Assembly: GCF_037042905.1 (NCBI RefSeq)
Contig: NC_087262.1
Span: 22,115,501-22,179,500, forward strand
DNA: 64,000 nucleotides
DNA from: Lytechinus pictus
Taxonomy: Eukaryota > Echinodermata > Echinoidea > Temnopleuroida > Toxopneustidae
Direction: 5' to 3'
Shown here: positions 11,440 through 22,796 of the stretch, piece after piece
Layout of the letters: each line of letters opens with the position of its first letter
Position numbering within the stretch: the stretch's first letter is position 1
Notes under the pieces: model-generated
What the model saw: only the letters and a program-made list of their open reading frames with translations
Databases searched by the model: none
What the model was told of the DNA's origin: nothing
Translations under genes and position numbers: made by a program

Positions 11440-11861
11440 CAGTGGCGTAACTACCAGGGGGCATGGTGGACACGTGCCCCCCCCCCCCCCCCATCGGCTG
11501 CCCCCCCCCCCCCCCAAAAAAAAAAAAAAAAAAAAAAAAAAACGGGGAAAAGGAGAAAAAGAGGGAGAAAGGAAGAGAAACGTAATGGGGAAAGAAGAAA
11601 TTATTATAATGTTATATTATATCATAATCATGTTACATAAGAAGCATTTTTTTCATGACTTTATGAAACAGTTTGCTCAGGGCCTATGTCTTCATTGTTC
11701 CTGGTGCTCGCATAGACTGTTTAACGAGATGTATAATCCTGTTGTACTAAAACCTCCCGTTTTCAAATCAATATACACCAAATATATTTCCTCGCATTTC
11801 GAGTTATTGAGTTATTATTGTTTTATGTAGTGACATTTGCTTCTTTTTCATGACTACTTAA

Positions 11862-12939
11862 AGGAGAATGAAAACTGTGGAACAAGATAGCTTGTGTGAA
11901 AACAGAAAAGTCAAAGAAACAGATTAACGAAAGTTTGAGAAAAAATCAGACAAATAATGAGAAAGTTATGAGCATTTGAATATTGTGATCACTAATGCTA
12001 TGGAGATCCTCAAATTAGCAATGCGACAAAGATGTGTGATGTCACTTTTGAACAACTCTCCCCATTTCTTTAGTATATATTTCACTTAAATTGCCGCTTT
12101 TATCACATCTACATGTATCAGTAGATCATGTGTTCTTTCTATAGGCAGGAGGGCATGTAATACAGATTTTTAAAGAATATATCATGGTTAAAAAATTGTA
12201 TCACCACAAGAAAAAGCAGAAAGAGACATTTTGAGGGTATCTTATAGTCCATCAAAGGGAAAGTTGTTCACTTGTGACATCACACATCCTTGTCGCATTG
12301 CCAATGGAGGGTTTCCATAGCACTAGTGATTGCAATATTCAAATGCTCATAACTTTCTTATTATTTATAAGATAAGATAAGATAAGATTTATTTTATTTA
12401 TACACGGTTAAAAAGCCCAAACAGTTCACAGACTGATTTCCATTGGGGCCGTGTGGAACATACAATTGACAAAGTAAACATTTTAAAATCAGTGTATAAC
12501 GAACTATATATATGGAAAAGGAGCATCAATGAAATATTGCAAGACAATCATTGAAACGTGAAGAGGAGGGGAGGAGAAGAAGAAAAAAAAAGGAAGAAGA
12601 AGAAGGGAAAAGTGAGAGGGAGACGAAAAAGAGAAAAGACAACAGAGAAGATAACAGAAGAAGAAAAGAAGAAGAAGAAAAAGAATAATAATGATAGTAA
12701 GAAAAAGACGAAGAAATTATATACCGTTTTCAAAAACATCAATAATTTACAACATGAAATATCTATCGGTAAATTGGAACAAAGCGGTGCATACATGGTA
12801 ATAGTAAATGTGTACATGGTAAAGTAAAATGTCAAAGTAAATACATGTTTATCCGATTTTTCTTAAAATTTCTTTGTTCTTATTCTTTGATTTTTCTGTT
12901 TCGACACAAGCCTACTTATTCCAAATGTTTCATTCCCCT
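11862..12939. mobile_element. TTAA MITE nested in hAT copy 2
   Basis: Ends AGGAGAATGAAAAC and AGGGGAATGAAAC, with TTAA on both sides (11858-11861, 12940-12943). hAT copy 1 has the uninterrupted site CTACTTAAAGTGATT near 3.29 kb, which confirms the insertion point and the TTAA duplication. A LINE tail (about 12367-12835) has inserted into this MITE in turn. Confidence 0.88.
12367..12835 (-). mobile_element. LINE 3' end, antisense, nested in the MITE
   Basis: Opens with (ATAAG)n followed by TTTATTTTATTTATACACGG, the reverse complement of a simple-repeat LINE tail, then a purine-rich stretch. No coding remnant can be read. Its right edge is approximate. Confidence 0.5.
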
Positions 12940-13423
12940 TTAAAGTGATTGCCCAATTTTAAGGTCTTAATATAAAACATTTCCTGTCCGTGCTAATGTT
13001 CGCATTAGTTGATTGGTGAGATGTCTGCTCTTCATGAATTCCTAAAATCAGTCCTTAAAATGTCAATTTTTCTGATCTGAATATCAAAAAATTTTAGCTC
13101 GCGCTTCGCGCTCGCATCATTTGGTTAGTGAAATACGTAAGGACTTAGTGAATTCCTACAAACAAGCCTTAGAATGCCCCTCTTCAGGTCTGAATTTCAT
13201 AAATTTTCAGCTCGTGCTTCGCGCTCGCAGTATTTGATTAGTGAGATGCGTATGATAATCATGATAACAATGACTACAAAAAGTGCTTCATATGTTTAGA
13301 TGTAATTCTAACAAAATCAGCAAAGGATGCCACTATCATTAGATGACTATGCTGAGATATTTATACTCTTAGTGGATACCTAAAATATAGTCCTTAAAAT
13401 GTCCCTGTTTGGGGTAAATATAG

Positions 13424-14458
13424 CCTGCTGGTTAGAAGATAACCGTATGATGATGAATTATGAAAAAACAAAATGTATGATTATTGGTACACGTGTTCGA
13501 CTTGCAAACTCTATTCATTCCAATGAATCTCAGTTAAAAATAATTTGTAATGGTCACCAGATCATACAAGTCCAATCCTTTGAATGTTAAGGTATAATTA
13601 TTGATAATCTAAAGTAGCCAATAACGTTAGCAGGAAGTTGGGTATCCTACGAAGGTTAAAAGGTTGTGTCAATGAAAATACTTTACTCACTCTATATAAT
13701 GCTATGGTTTTGCCAATTCTAGATTATTGTTGTATTGTCTGGGGGGATAAATTCAAAGAAGATACCGAAAGATTAAATAAATTACAGAAAAGAGCTGCAA
13801 GGATTATTTTAAATGCCCATTTCTTGACCCCTTCGGAAAATTTATTTGCCCTCTTAGATTGGAAAAGATTTGAAGATAGAGTTCGTATTTTCAGATTTAT
13901 TTTAATGTTCAAATGTATGAAAAGTATTGCTCCCACATGTCTTTCCAAACTATTTACTTTTAGAAAAGAAATTCACTCACACTGTACAAGAAGTTCCTCA
14001 CAAAATAAGTTACACTTCCCCAAATGTCATATTGAATCATTCAAACACTCATTTCATTATCAAGCCGTCTCATTATGGAATAGTCTTCAACCTGAATCTC
14101 AAAACATAAATTCCCTCTCAATTTTTAAGAAATATTTAAAAGATAACCTTTAAATCCAGTTGCAGCTTTTTTCCAATAGTAGATATCTCCGATGTCAATT
14201 TCGATCATTATGTTCTATGTACAGACCCTTCTTTCTAATGATGTGCGTAGTTAATAGTTATTTATAGTTTCGTTTATATTTGACTTCAACTATTATGTTC
14301 TATCATAATGTATGTACATTTTCTCATGTTAATTTTACTGTGTATAACAAGATATATTGTGATTGTTTTTTTAATATGCAGGACCCCAAGGGAGAGCAAT
14401 TTTTATGTTGATTGGGTATCCTGTTAAAATATTGTTAATAAATAAATAATAAATAAAT
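13424..14458 (+). pseudogene. 5'-truncated LINE (Jockey/CR1-like) C-terminal fragment
   Basis: Encodes the part after the RT palm: NRMMMNYEKTKCMIIG, then after a stop and frame break LYNAMVLPILDYCCIVWG, LNKLQKRAARIIL and, at 14153, a natural-looking C-terminus. The element ends in (AATAAAT)n. The longest intact frame is 13638-14153 (171 codons). It sits in hAT copy 2 after GTTTGGGG; copy 1 shows the uninterrupted sequence near 3.7 kb. It lacks the endonuclease and the catalytic RT motifs, so it is dead. Confidence 0.85.
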
Positions 14459-14582
14459 AAATTTTCAGCTCGCGCTTCGCGCTCGCATTATTTAATCAGT
14501 GAGATACTTATCCGTTTAATGGCATTGCATGTAGTGCCCCCCCCCCCAATGCCGTGACCCACGGTACGCCACTGTACCTATA

Positions 14583-16380
14583 TATTCTATATAAGAAACT
14601 ACTTGAATTGCCCCCATTTAAAAATTTCGGATCGCGATTTGCGCTCGCATTATTTGCTATAAATGTATCAACCCATGAATGCTGTTCATGTTTACAAAAA
14701 ATATAAAATATCCAGTTTTTCAGGCCTCATGCACTGTCAACAAATTTCACGCACTCATTAGGCTTATTAGATTAATAAATATGAAATATTTTTTTTTTAT
14801 GAATTCATAACTAAATTGTCCCTTTTTCACAAAAATATATCGACAAGTTTTAGGAAGAGGAATAGAAGATAGGCATCATTTTTATACAATGACAAAATGT
14901 CCTTAGGCCTAAAATGTGTCGATCCTAGTTTAAAATAATAATAAAATATCAGCTCGCGCTTCGCTCGCATCATTTATTAAGTGCTTTCCACATCCACTTC
15001 ACAATTCCCCTATATACACAGTGCTTTAAATATTTCTTAAATTGACCCATTTCATATCGGAATTTCAAATATTATTTCCAGCTCGCGATCCGCGCTCGCA
15101 TTATTGATTTTCATGATGAAAAATTAAATGTATTCAGAATGCCAAGATTCTGTCTAACTCTAAAACACGTGCACGCATGTTTATTGAGATACGCATCTTG
15201 ATCTTATTAAAAACGTGCTAAAATTATCCAGTTTCAGATCAGAATATCAAAAATTTTCTGCTCGCGCTTTGCGCTCGCATTATTAATGTAGAAAAATACA
15301 AAAAACTACCCATCATTTTTCATGAGTGACAAAACATGAATCGAGTGTCCCGTTGGGGGTTTGAAATCTAATTTTTTAGGTTGGAATATCAAAAATGTTC
15401 AGCTCGCGCTTCGCAATATTTAATCATTGAAATATGTATCGTCTTAATGGCTAATTCACAACTTTCCTTTTCGACCAGGCCAGAACGCACATTAAAAATT
15501 TCTGCTCGCGCTTCGCGCTCGTAGTGATTATCTAATTACATACGCATCTTGTTCAGGTTCACAAACATTGCCCAGAATGTTCAATTTTCAGGTCAAAATA
15601 CATGAAATTTAATTATTTTTTTATCTCGCATAGGGCTTATGAGATTATTGCACATTAATGTTGTTTATATAGTAAAGCTAGGAAATGACTGTTAGGACAT
15701 GGGCGTTTTGCCCCCCCCAAAAAAAAAAAATAATAATAATAAATAATAAAAATCACGACCAACAAAAAAAGAGAGAAAAGGAAAGGGATTATGGTGAAAT
15801 ATAATGTTATTTTCCAAATATTATGTTAAATATATCGCGCTTCGCGTTATCATTATTTATTTTAGGCCTTGTGAGATACCTCAATGTGTTTTTAAGAATA
15901 AAATTTCGGAATTTCTTTAACTTCTACCCCCCCCCCCCCATTTTATTTTTTATTTTTATCTTGGTGCCCTCTACAAATTTCAACAAGCCCTCCCCCCCCC
16001 CTGTGCAACCCTGCTGAATAAATCACAGCTTCGCCACTGATGAGGAGATTGAGTCGATTGCTTTGAGATTGCATTATTCCCAAGAGGTTATCATTGATAT
16101 TATTGAAGGCTATTCTAAACAACTAGTAAAGAAACTACAGCTCCCGTTCACACAATATTCTAGTAGGGCCTACTCTCACTGGTGAGAAGTGAAACCAAAT
16201 TGAGACCCAAAAAATCGCTCGCGCTTCGCGCTCCCATTGATATTACATTATATATTCATGGATTTTTTTTTCAAGAACACATTAAAAAGGGGTCTTTAAT
16301 TGCCTTTTTTTAAAATGTGATTATGTAATAAGATAATTCAAAATAAATGTAAGGCTTTTAAGTTATATTTAAGTTAGCCT
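14583..16380 (+). repeat. Diverged ~115-bp units with GC-rich motif
   Basis: At least eight copies of a motif near GCTCGCGCTTCGCGCTCGC recur (about 14.63, 14.95, 15.08, 15.26, 15.40, 15.50, 15.84 and 16.21 kb). Between them is AT-rich DNA that repeats phrases such as GTGAGATACG and AATATCAAAAATTTTC. No gene is seen. Part of it (15.49-15.7 kb) has a second copy at 41.55-41.79 kb. Confidence 0.8.
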
Positions 16381-16490
16381 GGCCGGGAGGGAGGGGGCGC
16401 CATTTTTCGAAAGGTACACATGAGCGCCAAAAATGAGGTCAAATTTGGGCCCCCCTCCCCACGAAATCTTGGATCCGCGCCTGATTGTCT

Positions 16491-16500
16491 ACTACCACTA

Positions 16501-16577
<77 letters not shown>

Positions 16578-16690
16578 GCTGCTGCTGCCATTACTTTACT
16601 ACTACTACTTCTACTACTATTACTACTACTATTACTACTATTACTACTACTACTACTACTATACTACTTCTACTACTACTACTACTACCA
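16491..16690. repeat. (CTA)n microsatellite, second tract
   Basis: CTA repeats with some TTA and CTG changes. It continues the type of repeat that ends at 7683. A short related tract lies at 16795-16815. Confidence 0.93.
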
Positions 16691-17186
16691 TGGACGTCAG
16701 CGCAGAGGATTATCGTTTGTTCATGGGGGCATCTATTGTTACGCCCCCCCCCCCCCAACACGCCCATGACTACTATAACAACAAAAACAACAACAACTAC
16801 TACTACTACTACTAATTATAATAATAAGATATGCCCTTTCCACACCTCTAATGACACAGTTAGCTGCCTTGAGGAAGCGGATTCTAGATTGATCGGACAC
16901 TGAGCTATTTCTTAAAACAATTTTCTATTTGTTTTAAATTATCATTTTTAACCGGGGGTGGTTCCCTTCCCCTCCCCCATATACGCCACTGTAGCATTAG
17001 CATATGCCATTGAACCTTGATTTGGATTCATTTAGCTTAATTCACTTGATTGAGTTTATCACTTATCAATAAATCCCTTTGGAAGAAGGCCCAATGAGAT
17101 GAAAACACCACTCAACTAATTTATTTCATAAGTAAAATACTGATACAAAATTATTCAAAATACATGTTTATTAATATATTGAGAGG
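16691..17186. other. Unassigned, with one lone hAT-like right end
   Basis: No gene is seen. The sequence up to 16991 ends in ATACGCCACTG after a C-rich run, like a right terminus of the CAGTGGCGTA family. I found no partner end or duplication. Confidence 0.4.
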
Positions 17187-18598
17187 CACTGGCGTAAATC
17201 CATGTTGATGGGTGGGGGGGATGACTGAAATATTTTGGCATTTTTTTTTGCAATCATGTTTTTAGATATGCAAGGAATTGTCATTGATATGTCCACAGTG
17301 GCGTACCGTGGGTCACGGCATTGGGGGAGGGGGGCACCAGCAAAATTTTTGAATCACTGAGTGAGTGCGCTAGTGAGCGCGCGAAGAGCGCTCAGTTGCC
17401 AGTTATACTGACCTAATAGAGACATTTTAAGGACAATGTCATTAAACGGATATGTATCTCACTGATCAAATAATGCGAGCGCGAAGCGCGAGCTGAATTT
17501 TTTTTTATATTCACACCTAAAAAAGGGCCATTATAATCAAATTTGTGTAATCATGATAGGTAATTAACTAGGAACATACGTATTTCATTAACCAAATGAT
17601 GCGAGCGCGAAGCGCGATCTGTAAATTTTGATATTCAGATCAGAAGAAGGGACATTTTAAGGACTGATTTTAGGAATTCATGAAGAGCAGACATATCTCA
17701 CCAATCCACTAATGCGAACGTAATCACGGACAGGAAATTTTTCATATATACGAAGACCTTAACATGGGGCAATCACTTTTTTAGTCATGAAAAAGAAGCA
17801 TATGTCACTACATAAAACAATGATAACTCAAGTGCTAGGAAATATATTTGGTTTACATTGAATTGAAAACGGGATGCTTCAGTACAACATGATTATATAT
17901 CTCGTTAAGCAGACAATGCGAGCACCAGGAACAATGAAGACGTAGGCCCTGGGCAAATTCTGTTTCATAAAGTTATGATAAAAATGTTTCTTATGTAATG
18001 TAACATAACATAATTATAATATAATATAACGTTATAATGAATAATATTTTCTTCTTTCCCACTACGTTTCTCTTCCTTTCTCCCTCTTTTCTCCTTTTCC
18101 CCCTTTCTCCGTTTTTTTTTGGTCAGCCGATGGGGGGGGGGGATGTGCCCCCCATGCCCCCCGTAATTACGCCACTGTATGTCCATATGGCAAATACCCC
18201 TCCAATATTATTATCTTTTTTACCCCCACGACGGTTTAATGGTTTTATTAGAGATTACTTTCAAATTTTTTTGACATTCCATCTTATTCCCTTCCCAAAG
18301 ACCCCAACATTGATGAATTTGAAGAAACGGGGGTTTCTCTTTAATGTTATAATAAGGACATAAGTATTTCGTTTGGAAATGGTGAACTGGCTCTTTATTT
18401 GCATTTTATGATTCAATAATATTGTTTCATTTGTTAAGCGGTATTTTAGGAAGAATTTTCACCAATAAAACAATTATCTCTTGTGAATTTTGTTTTCATT
18501 TCTTTCGTAAAAAGTGGGGGGATGTTTGTACAGGCCACCCCCCCTCCTCGAAAAGTGGGGGAATATATCCCCCCATCCCCCCGGGATTTACGCCAGTG
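17187..18598. mobile_element. hAT-like element with GGCGTAAATC ends, host of copy 3
   Basis: Ends CACTGGCGTAAATCC and, from the right, CACTGGCGTAAATCCCGG. An exact 8-bp duplication TTGAGAGG flanks it (17179-17186, 18599-18606). Another hAT-like element (17296-18177) is nested within, leaving about 0.5 kb of its own sequence. Confidence 0.88.
17296..18177 (-). mobile_element. Non-autonomous hAT-like element, copy 3 (reverse)
   Basis: The same family as the element at 2874-4012 in opposite orientation: left CAGTGGCGTACCGTGGG, right reverse complement CAGTGGCGTAATTACGGG. An exact 8-bp duplication TATGTCCA lies at 17288-17295 and 18178-18185. GC-rich motifs occur near 17.48 and 17.60 kb. Confidence 0.93.
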
Positions 18599-18984
18599 TT
18601 GAGAGGGTATGGTTTTCAATATGGAATATCAAAAAGATAACTCAATCTATGACTAATTTGGAAAAAATCAATGCAACTTTTATTTAATTTCTAGATGATT
18701 ACTTTTTCAGATCAATATACAAAATTCTTGTTTTTTGTATTTTTTTCAACAAGAGGTTTTTAGTTTATAAGCGACGAAACTTTTAAAATAAGAAGTAATT
18801 TGTGCGTTTATGAATTAATGACATGGAGCGTGTGTGTGATCCATTTGTTATTAAGAGGCTGATGGTAATTTCTTTTTAAAATAAGCAGTATCACATCTTT
18901 TTAACTCCATTTCGTGTGTTTTCGTGATGTGAAATACTTAAATATGCGCAATAATTATGTATATATGTTCACGACTTGATATGA

Positions 18985-19170
18985 AAATAATAATAATCAA
19001 GGGTATTTATTAAGCGCATGATAACCAGTATAGTTCTCTATACGCTTTACAATATAAAGATACAAAAATACAGTATAAAAATGAATCCTAATGAATTAGT
19101 ATAACAATAACATAAACCAAAGTATACCATAATCAACCTCAATAATTGTCTATACAATTTGTAAAAAAAT
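18985..19170 (-). repeat. Probable SINE/LINE 3' end, antisense
   Basis: AATAATAATAATCAAGGGTA, then a TTTATTAAGCGCAT block and CTATACGCTTTACAA, resembles a widely dispersed retroposon tail in marine animals (recalled pattern). No coding sequence. Confidence 0.4.
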
Positions 19171-19493
19171 TCTTTATGTCACCGAGTACATTATGTACTT
19201 GTGTCAGAATTATTGCTCAATAATAATGGTACAATTAAAGACAACTTTGAATTCGATGAACAAAAATGTTTAGTTTTCAAACTTGTCATTTTATTTCGTT
19301 TCAGCTTGTTCTTTGGGTGGGCTTGACTTAATGTACTTTAATGTTCATGAAAAGATGTTTTTGTTTGTTTGCTTTTTGGGGGTGTATTACTCTTTTTGTC
19401 TCACCTGCATAGCAGAGTGAGACTATATTAGGCGCCTCTTTTCCGCGGCGGCGTCAACACGGAGTTTTCGCAAACCTCTGGAACGCGAGATTA

Positions 19494-19623
19494 GGGTCCG
19501 GTAACACAAAAGTTAAGGATTAATCATATAATCGATTTTCAAAATTGATTGTACATTATAGTCAATAAAATCAAACGTAGAAAACTTTTCTACAATCATT
19601 GCTAAGCTTCGTGTTACAGGCCC
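19494..19623. mobile_element. 130-bp MITE, family GGGTCC, copy 1
   Basis: Inverted ends GGGTCCGGTAACACAAAAG and GGGCCTGTAACACGAAGC, with a conserved GGATTAATC...ATTGCTAAGC body. A sister copy lies at 55409-55535. Confidence 0.78.
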
Positions 19624-20539
19624 TATAGATCTGCTTTTCGTGTGCAAAATTCTTCCATGCGATACCAGTATGCTATTCCAAATTGTTGAAATCCCGCTTT
19701 CATGCATGTACGGCTGGTCTTCATAGCATATTATGCCTGCCTGACCTCGTGGCGGGACTGTACCATGGCTATCATGACTCCAGCTGGCTGGAGACATGCG
19801 AAATGTAGATTATGACATGGATAAGAAAGTGGTTTTTCAAACAAATCGAGTGCATATTGAGAGAGGAAAAACTTACTGAATTAAGGCTTAGATATAGATC
19901 ATTACAGTCCATCGAATCGATATTGCATTTAATGTGGATTATTGGTGGATCACTGGCAATTGATTCCATGGGTCAGATCACCTCTCCAGCCGAAACCATT
20001 TCGCTTGCGTTATTGATATGTACACAGCATATGCAATAGGCCATAATACGTCTGAACAACATCCGAATTTCCGGGTTTTTTTCTTTTGCTTGCTCCTACA
20101 CAAACGATATGCCTCATTATGTTTTACTTTCCCCAGAAATGGGGGATTAGATTCAAATTCCCGGGGGGAACACTTCCATTGATGAGTGAATACCAGGCGC
20201 GACCATGTGGTTTCGAAAAGCACCATAAACAAGGGAAGCAAGTCTTTTCCAGATTATGAAAATGCATCTCTTAACAGGTATTTGGCTTGTGAAACCCTAC
20301 AAGTATTGGAAATATATCCCTTTTTTCAGTATTTTAATCATCGTTTTTGACACCCTTATAACGTTACATAGGTATCAGTATACCGTCGTAAATAAGCGTT
20401 CACGTTCTCCAGCGAAAGGTCGGGAACATCAAATCTTAACCGAAGGTTACGTTTTTTGAATGACAGCATAACTTAGAAAGTATACATTCCTAGTTCATGA
20501 CACTTGGACGTAAGGTTAATCAAGTATTACTAAACATCC

Positions 20540-21934
20540 CAGGCGCGTAGCCAGGGGGGGGCGGTGGGGGCAGTCGCCCCCCCAAAACGTCCCCAAAAAG
20601 AAAAAAAAAAGAAGGGAAAAAAAGAGAGGAGAAAAGGAAAAGCGAAGGGAAGAAAGGGAAGAAAGGTAGCTTTGTGGGTTTTTCCTTTTATTCTTTTTTT
20701 TTTTCAAAAAGAGAAACTCCTTCACTCTTGCTCTAAATTTATATATATGAATTTTGCTTCCGCGCTGCGCGCGGATAAATGACAATATTGCAGTTCTCCT
20801 CTGTTTCCTCCACCCTTTCTCTAACCCTGTTTTTCCACCTCAGCTATACGTGTTTCTTGCCAGTTCAAGTTCAAATGTATACATGAGGGCATGGAATTAG
20901 AGTAAGATTAGGCCGAAGTGTATGAAGTCTTTTTTTTTCAAATTGATCGCGAAACTTCTGGTCGGGTCGACTCCAGGCGGGTCAAATCTTTATATCAATT
21001 TCTGCCGTCACCTCCACTAGGGCAACTTCTCCCGCTTTTCAGCTCATTATTTAACAACCATAATTTTGGGGCAAACGGGTTTCTAATTAAAAAAAAAAGA
21101 AGGTATAAAATTCGTGTCGTATCAAATAAAAAAGTACAATATTTTTTTAATCAAATTCTAGTAAATTTCATGTCATTTCCCTGCCCTGTCCTATTTTGCG
21201 CCCTCTGTTTGAAATTTTGAATGACACTTAAGTTTCTTTATCGTTAAAAATGGAGCGCTTCAAGATTAGTCAAAGACATTATACATCATCCTTTTTATAT
21301 AATTTTAATAAATCACAGAAGTTTCAACTTTTTGAGCGGTATTTTCCTTGTAATGAAGTTAAATAATCTTAGAAAATCAATTGAATTAGAACCGCTGGGT
21401 ATAGAGATATCTGCATGTAATGAAACGTCCGACCTTTAAGATTTCAGAGTTTCATTGCTCTGCGCGGGGAAGAATATCTTCCTCCCGGCATATCTTCTCC
21501 TCTGTTTTGCGAGTTAAAGATATGCACTGTGGCTAAATTGTAATCAAATCTGATCTTTCCGAGGGAAGCATTCAATATGACTTAGAGAATACCATTATTT
21601 CGGGACCCTTTTCTTTGCCAAAAAATTATAAAATGCATGAGCTTCCGCGCTTCGCGCGGGGTAATTATTATTATAATTTCCTTTATTTTATCCCTTTTTG
21701 TGCGTTCACAATCACTTTTGAAAACAAGATTCAAAATCACAATAGAGTCAACTGAATTGGAGCTGATACAGGTACTAGAGACAAGATAGACGGCTCCTTT
21801 TCATTTTAATTTATGAAACACCGAAAGCTTCGCGCGGGAGGGGGAAACTCCCCCTCCCTGCACCCACCACCTAGGGAGCGAGCTTCGCGTGCACTTACCG
21901 CCCCCTCCAAAATGAAATCCTGGCTACGCGGTTG
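20540..21934. mobile_element. hAT-like element inside the AGGTCA-rich repeat
   Basis: The left end CAGGCGCGTAGCCAGG and right end (reverse complement) CAACCGCGTAGCCAGG differ at two bases. An exact 8-bp duplication AAACATCC flanks it (20532-20539, 21935-21942). Neighbouring tandem units of the host repeat show the uninterrupted site (AGTATCACTGAACATCCTG). It has poly-C and purine-rich blocks after the left end and GCTTCGCGCGG motifs inside, but no transposase. Confidence 0.9.
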
Positions 21935-22796
21935 AAACATCCTGCCTGGGTTTCAGGTCACATGATCAAGGTCAAAGGTCATTTAGGGTCAATGAACTTA
22001 GACCATGTTGGGGGAATCAACATCAAAATCTTAACCTAAGGTTAAGGTTTTGAAATTTCATCATAACTTCGAAAGTATATAGACCTAGTTCATGAAACTT
22101 GGCCATAAGGGTGATCAAGTATTACTAAAGATCCTGCCCGAGTTTCAAGTCACATGATCAAGGTCAAAGGTCATTTAGGGTCACTGAACTTTGACCAAGT
22201 TGGGGGTATTTGTTGAATTACCATCATAACTTCAAAAGTTTATGGATCTGATTCATTAAACTTAAGAGTAATCAAGTATCACTGAACATCCTGTGCGAGT
22301 TTCATGTCACATGACCAAGGTCAAAGGTCATTTAAGGTCAATTAACCTTGGCCAAGTTGGGGGTATTTATTGAATTTCCATCATAACTTCAAAAGTAATT
22401 TTATGGATCTGTTTCATAAAACTTGGACATAAGAATAATCAAGTATCACTGAACATCCTGTGCGAGTTTCATGTCACATGACCAAAGTCCGAAGGTCATT
22501 TAAGGTAAATGAACTTTGGCCATTTTGGAGGTAATTATTAGATTGCTGTCATAACTTTCAAAAGTTAATAGATATAGTTTATAAAATGTGGATATAGGGG
22601 TAATCAAGTATCACTGACAAGTCTTAGGTCGCATGATCAAGGTCAACTGCCATTCATTGTCATTGAACATAGTATTGTATCATTATATTAATTGTGTTTT
22701 TGTAAATAATTATGTTATAGTAGCTTTCAAAGTCAGCACTGCTGCAATATTGAATCGCGTGATGAAGGTGAGACTGCCAGGGCGCTCCACTTGTTA

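Larger units (their letters stand above)
11440..14574 (+). mobile_element. Non-autonomous hAT-like element, copy 2 (with nested insertions)
   Basis: Same family as the copies at 2874 and 17296: ends CAGTGGCGTAACTACC and, from the right, CAGTGGCGTACCGTGGG. An exact 8-bp duplication TACCTATA lies at 11432-11439 and 14575-14582. The host sequence on both sides is itself the ~115-bp repeat. Inside are a TTAA MITE (11862-12939) and a LINE fragment (about 13424-14458), which explain its size of 3.1 kb against about 1 kb for the other copies. Confidence 0.92.
7690..16483. mobile_element. Probable 8.8-kb composite hAT-like element
   Basis: Left end CAGGCGCGGATCCATGGGG and right end (reverse complement) CAGGCGCGGATCCAAG share their first 14 bases. 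Just outside both ends lie (CTA)n tracts, so the element may have landed inside one microsatellite. The body outside the minisatellite consists of the ~115-bp units with GC-rich motif (10.2-11.4 and 14.6-16.25 kb). The flanking 8-mers GTCACTAC and ATTGTCTA do not match, so the pairing of these two ends is inference. No transposase frame is seen. Confidence 0.45.
19398..22796 (+). mobile_element. AGGTCA-rich repeat family, copy 1 (interrupted)
   Basis: The left end GTCTCACCTGCATAGCAG and the right end (GATGAAGGTGAGACTGCC, then CACTTGTTA) match those of the copy at 42.94-44.22 kb. The body from about 20.43 kb consists of ~155-165-bp tandem units holding AGGTCAAAGGTCA (perfect at 21969, 22161 and 22318). 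Two further elements interrupt it: a MITE at 19494-19623 and a hAT-like element at 20540-21934. The stretch 19624-20425 has no counterpart in the other copy and remains unexplained. Confidence 0.72.

Noticed and set aside
16957-16991. Another complete hAT-like element ending at 16991
   Set aside because: Only a right end (ATACGCCACTG) is visible; no left end with the TAGCATTA duplication was found.
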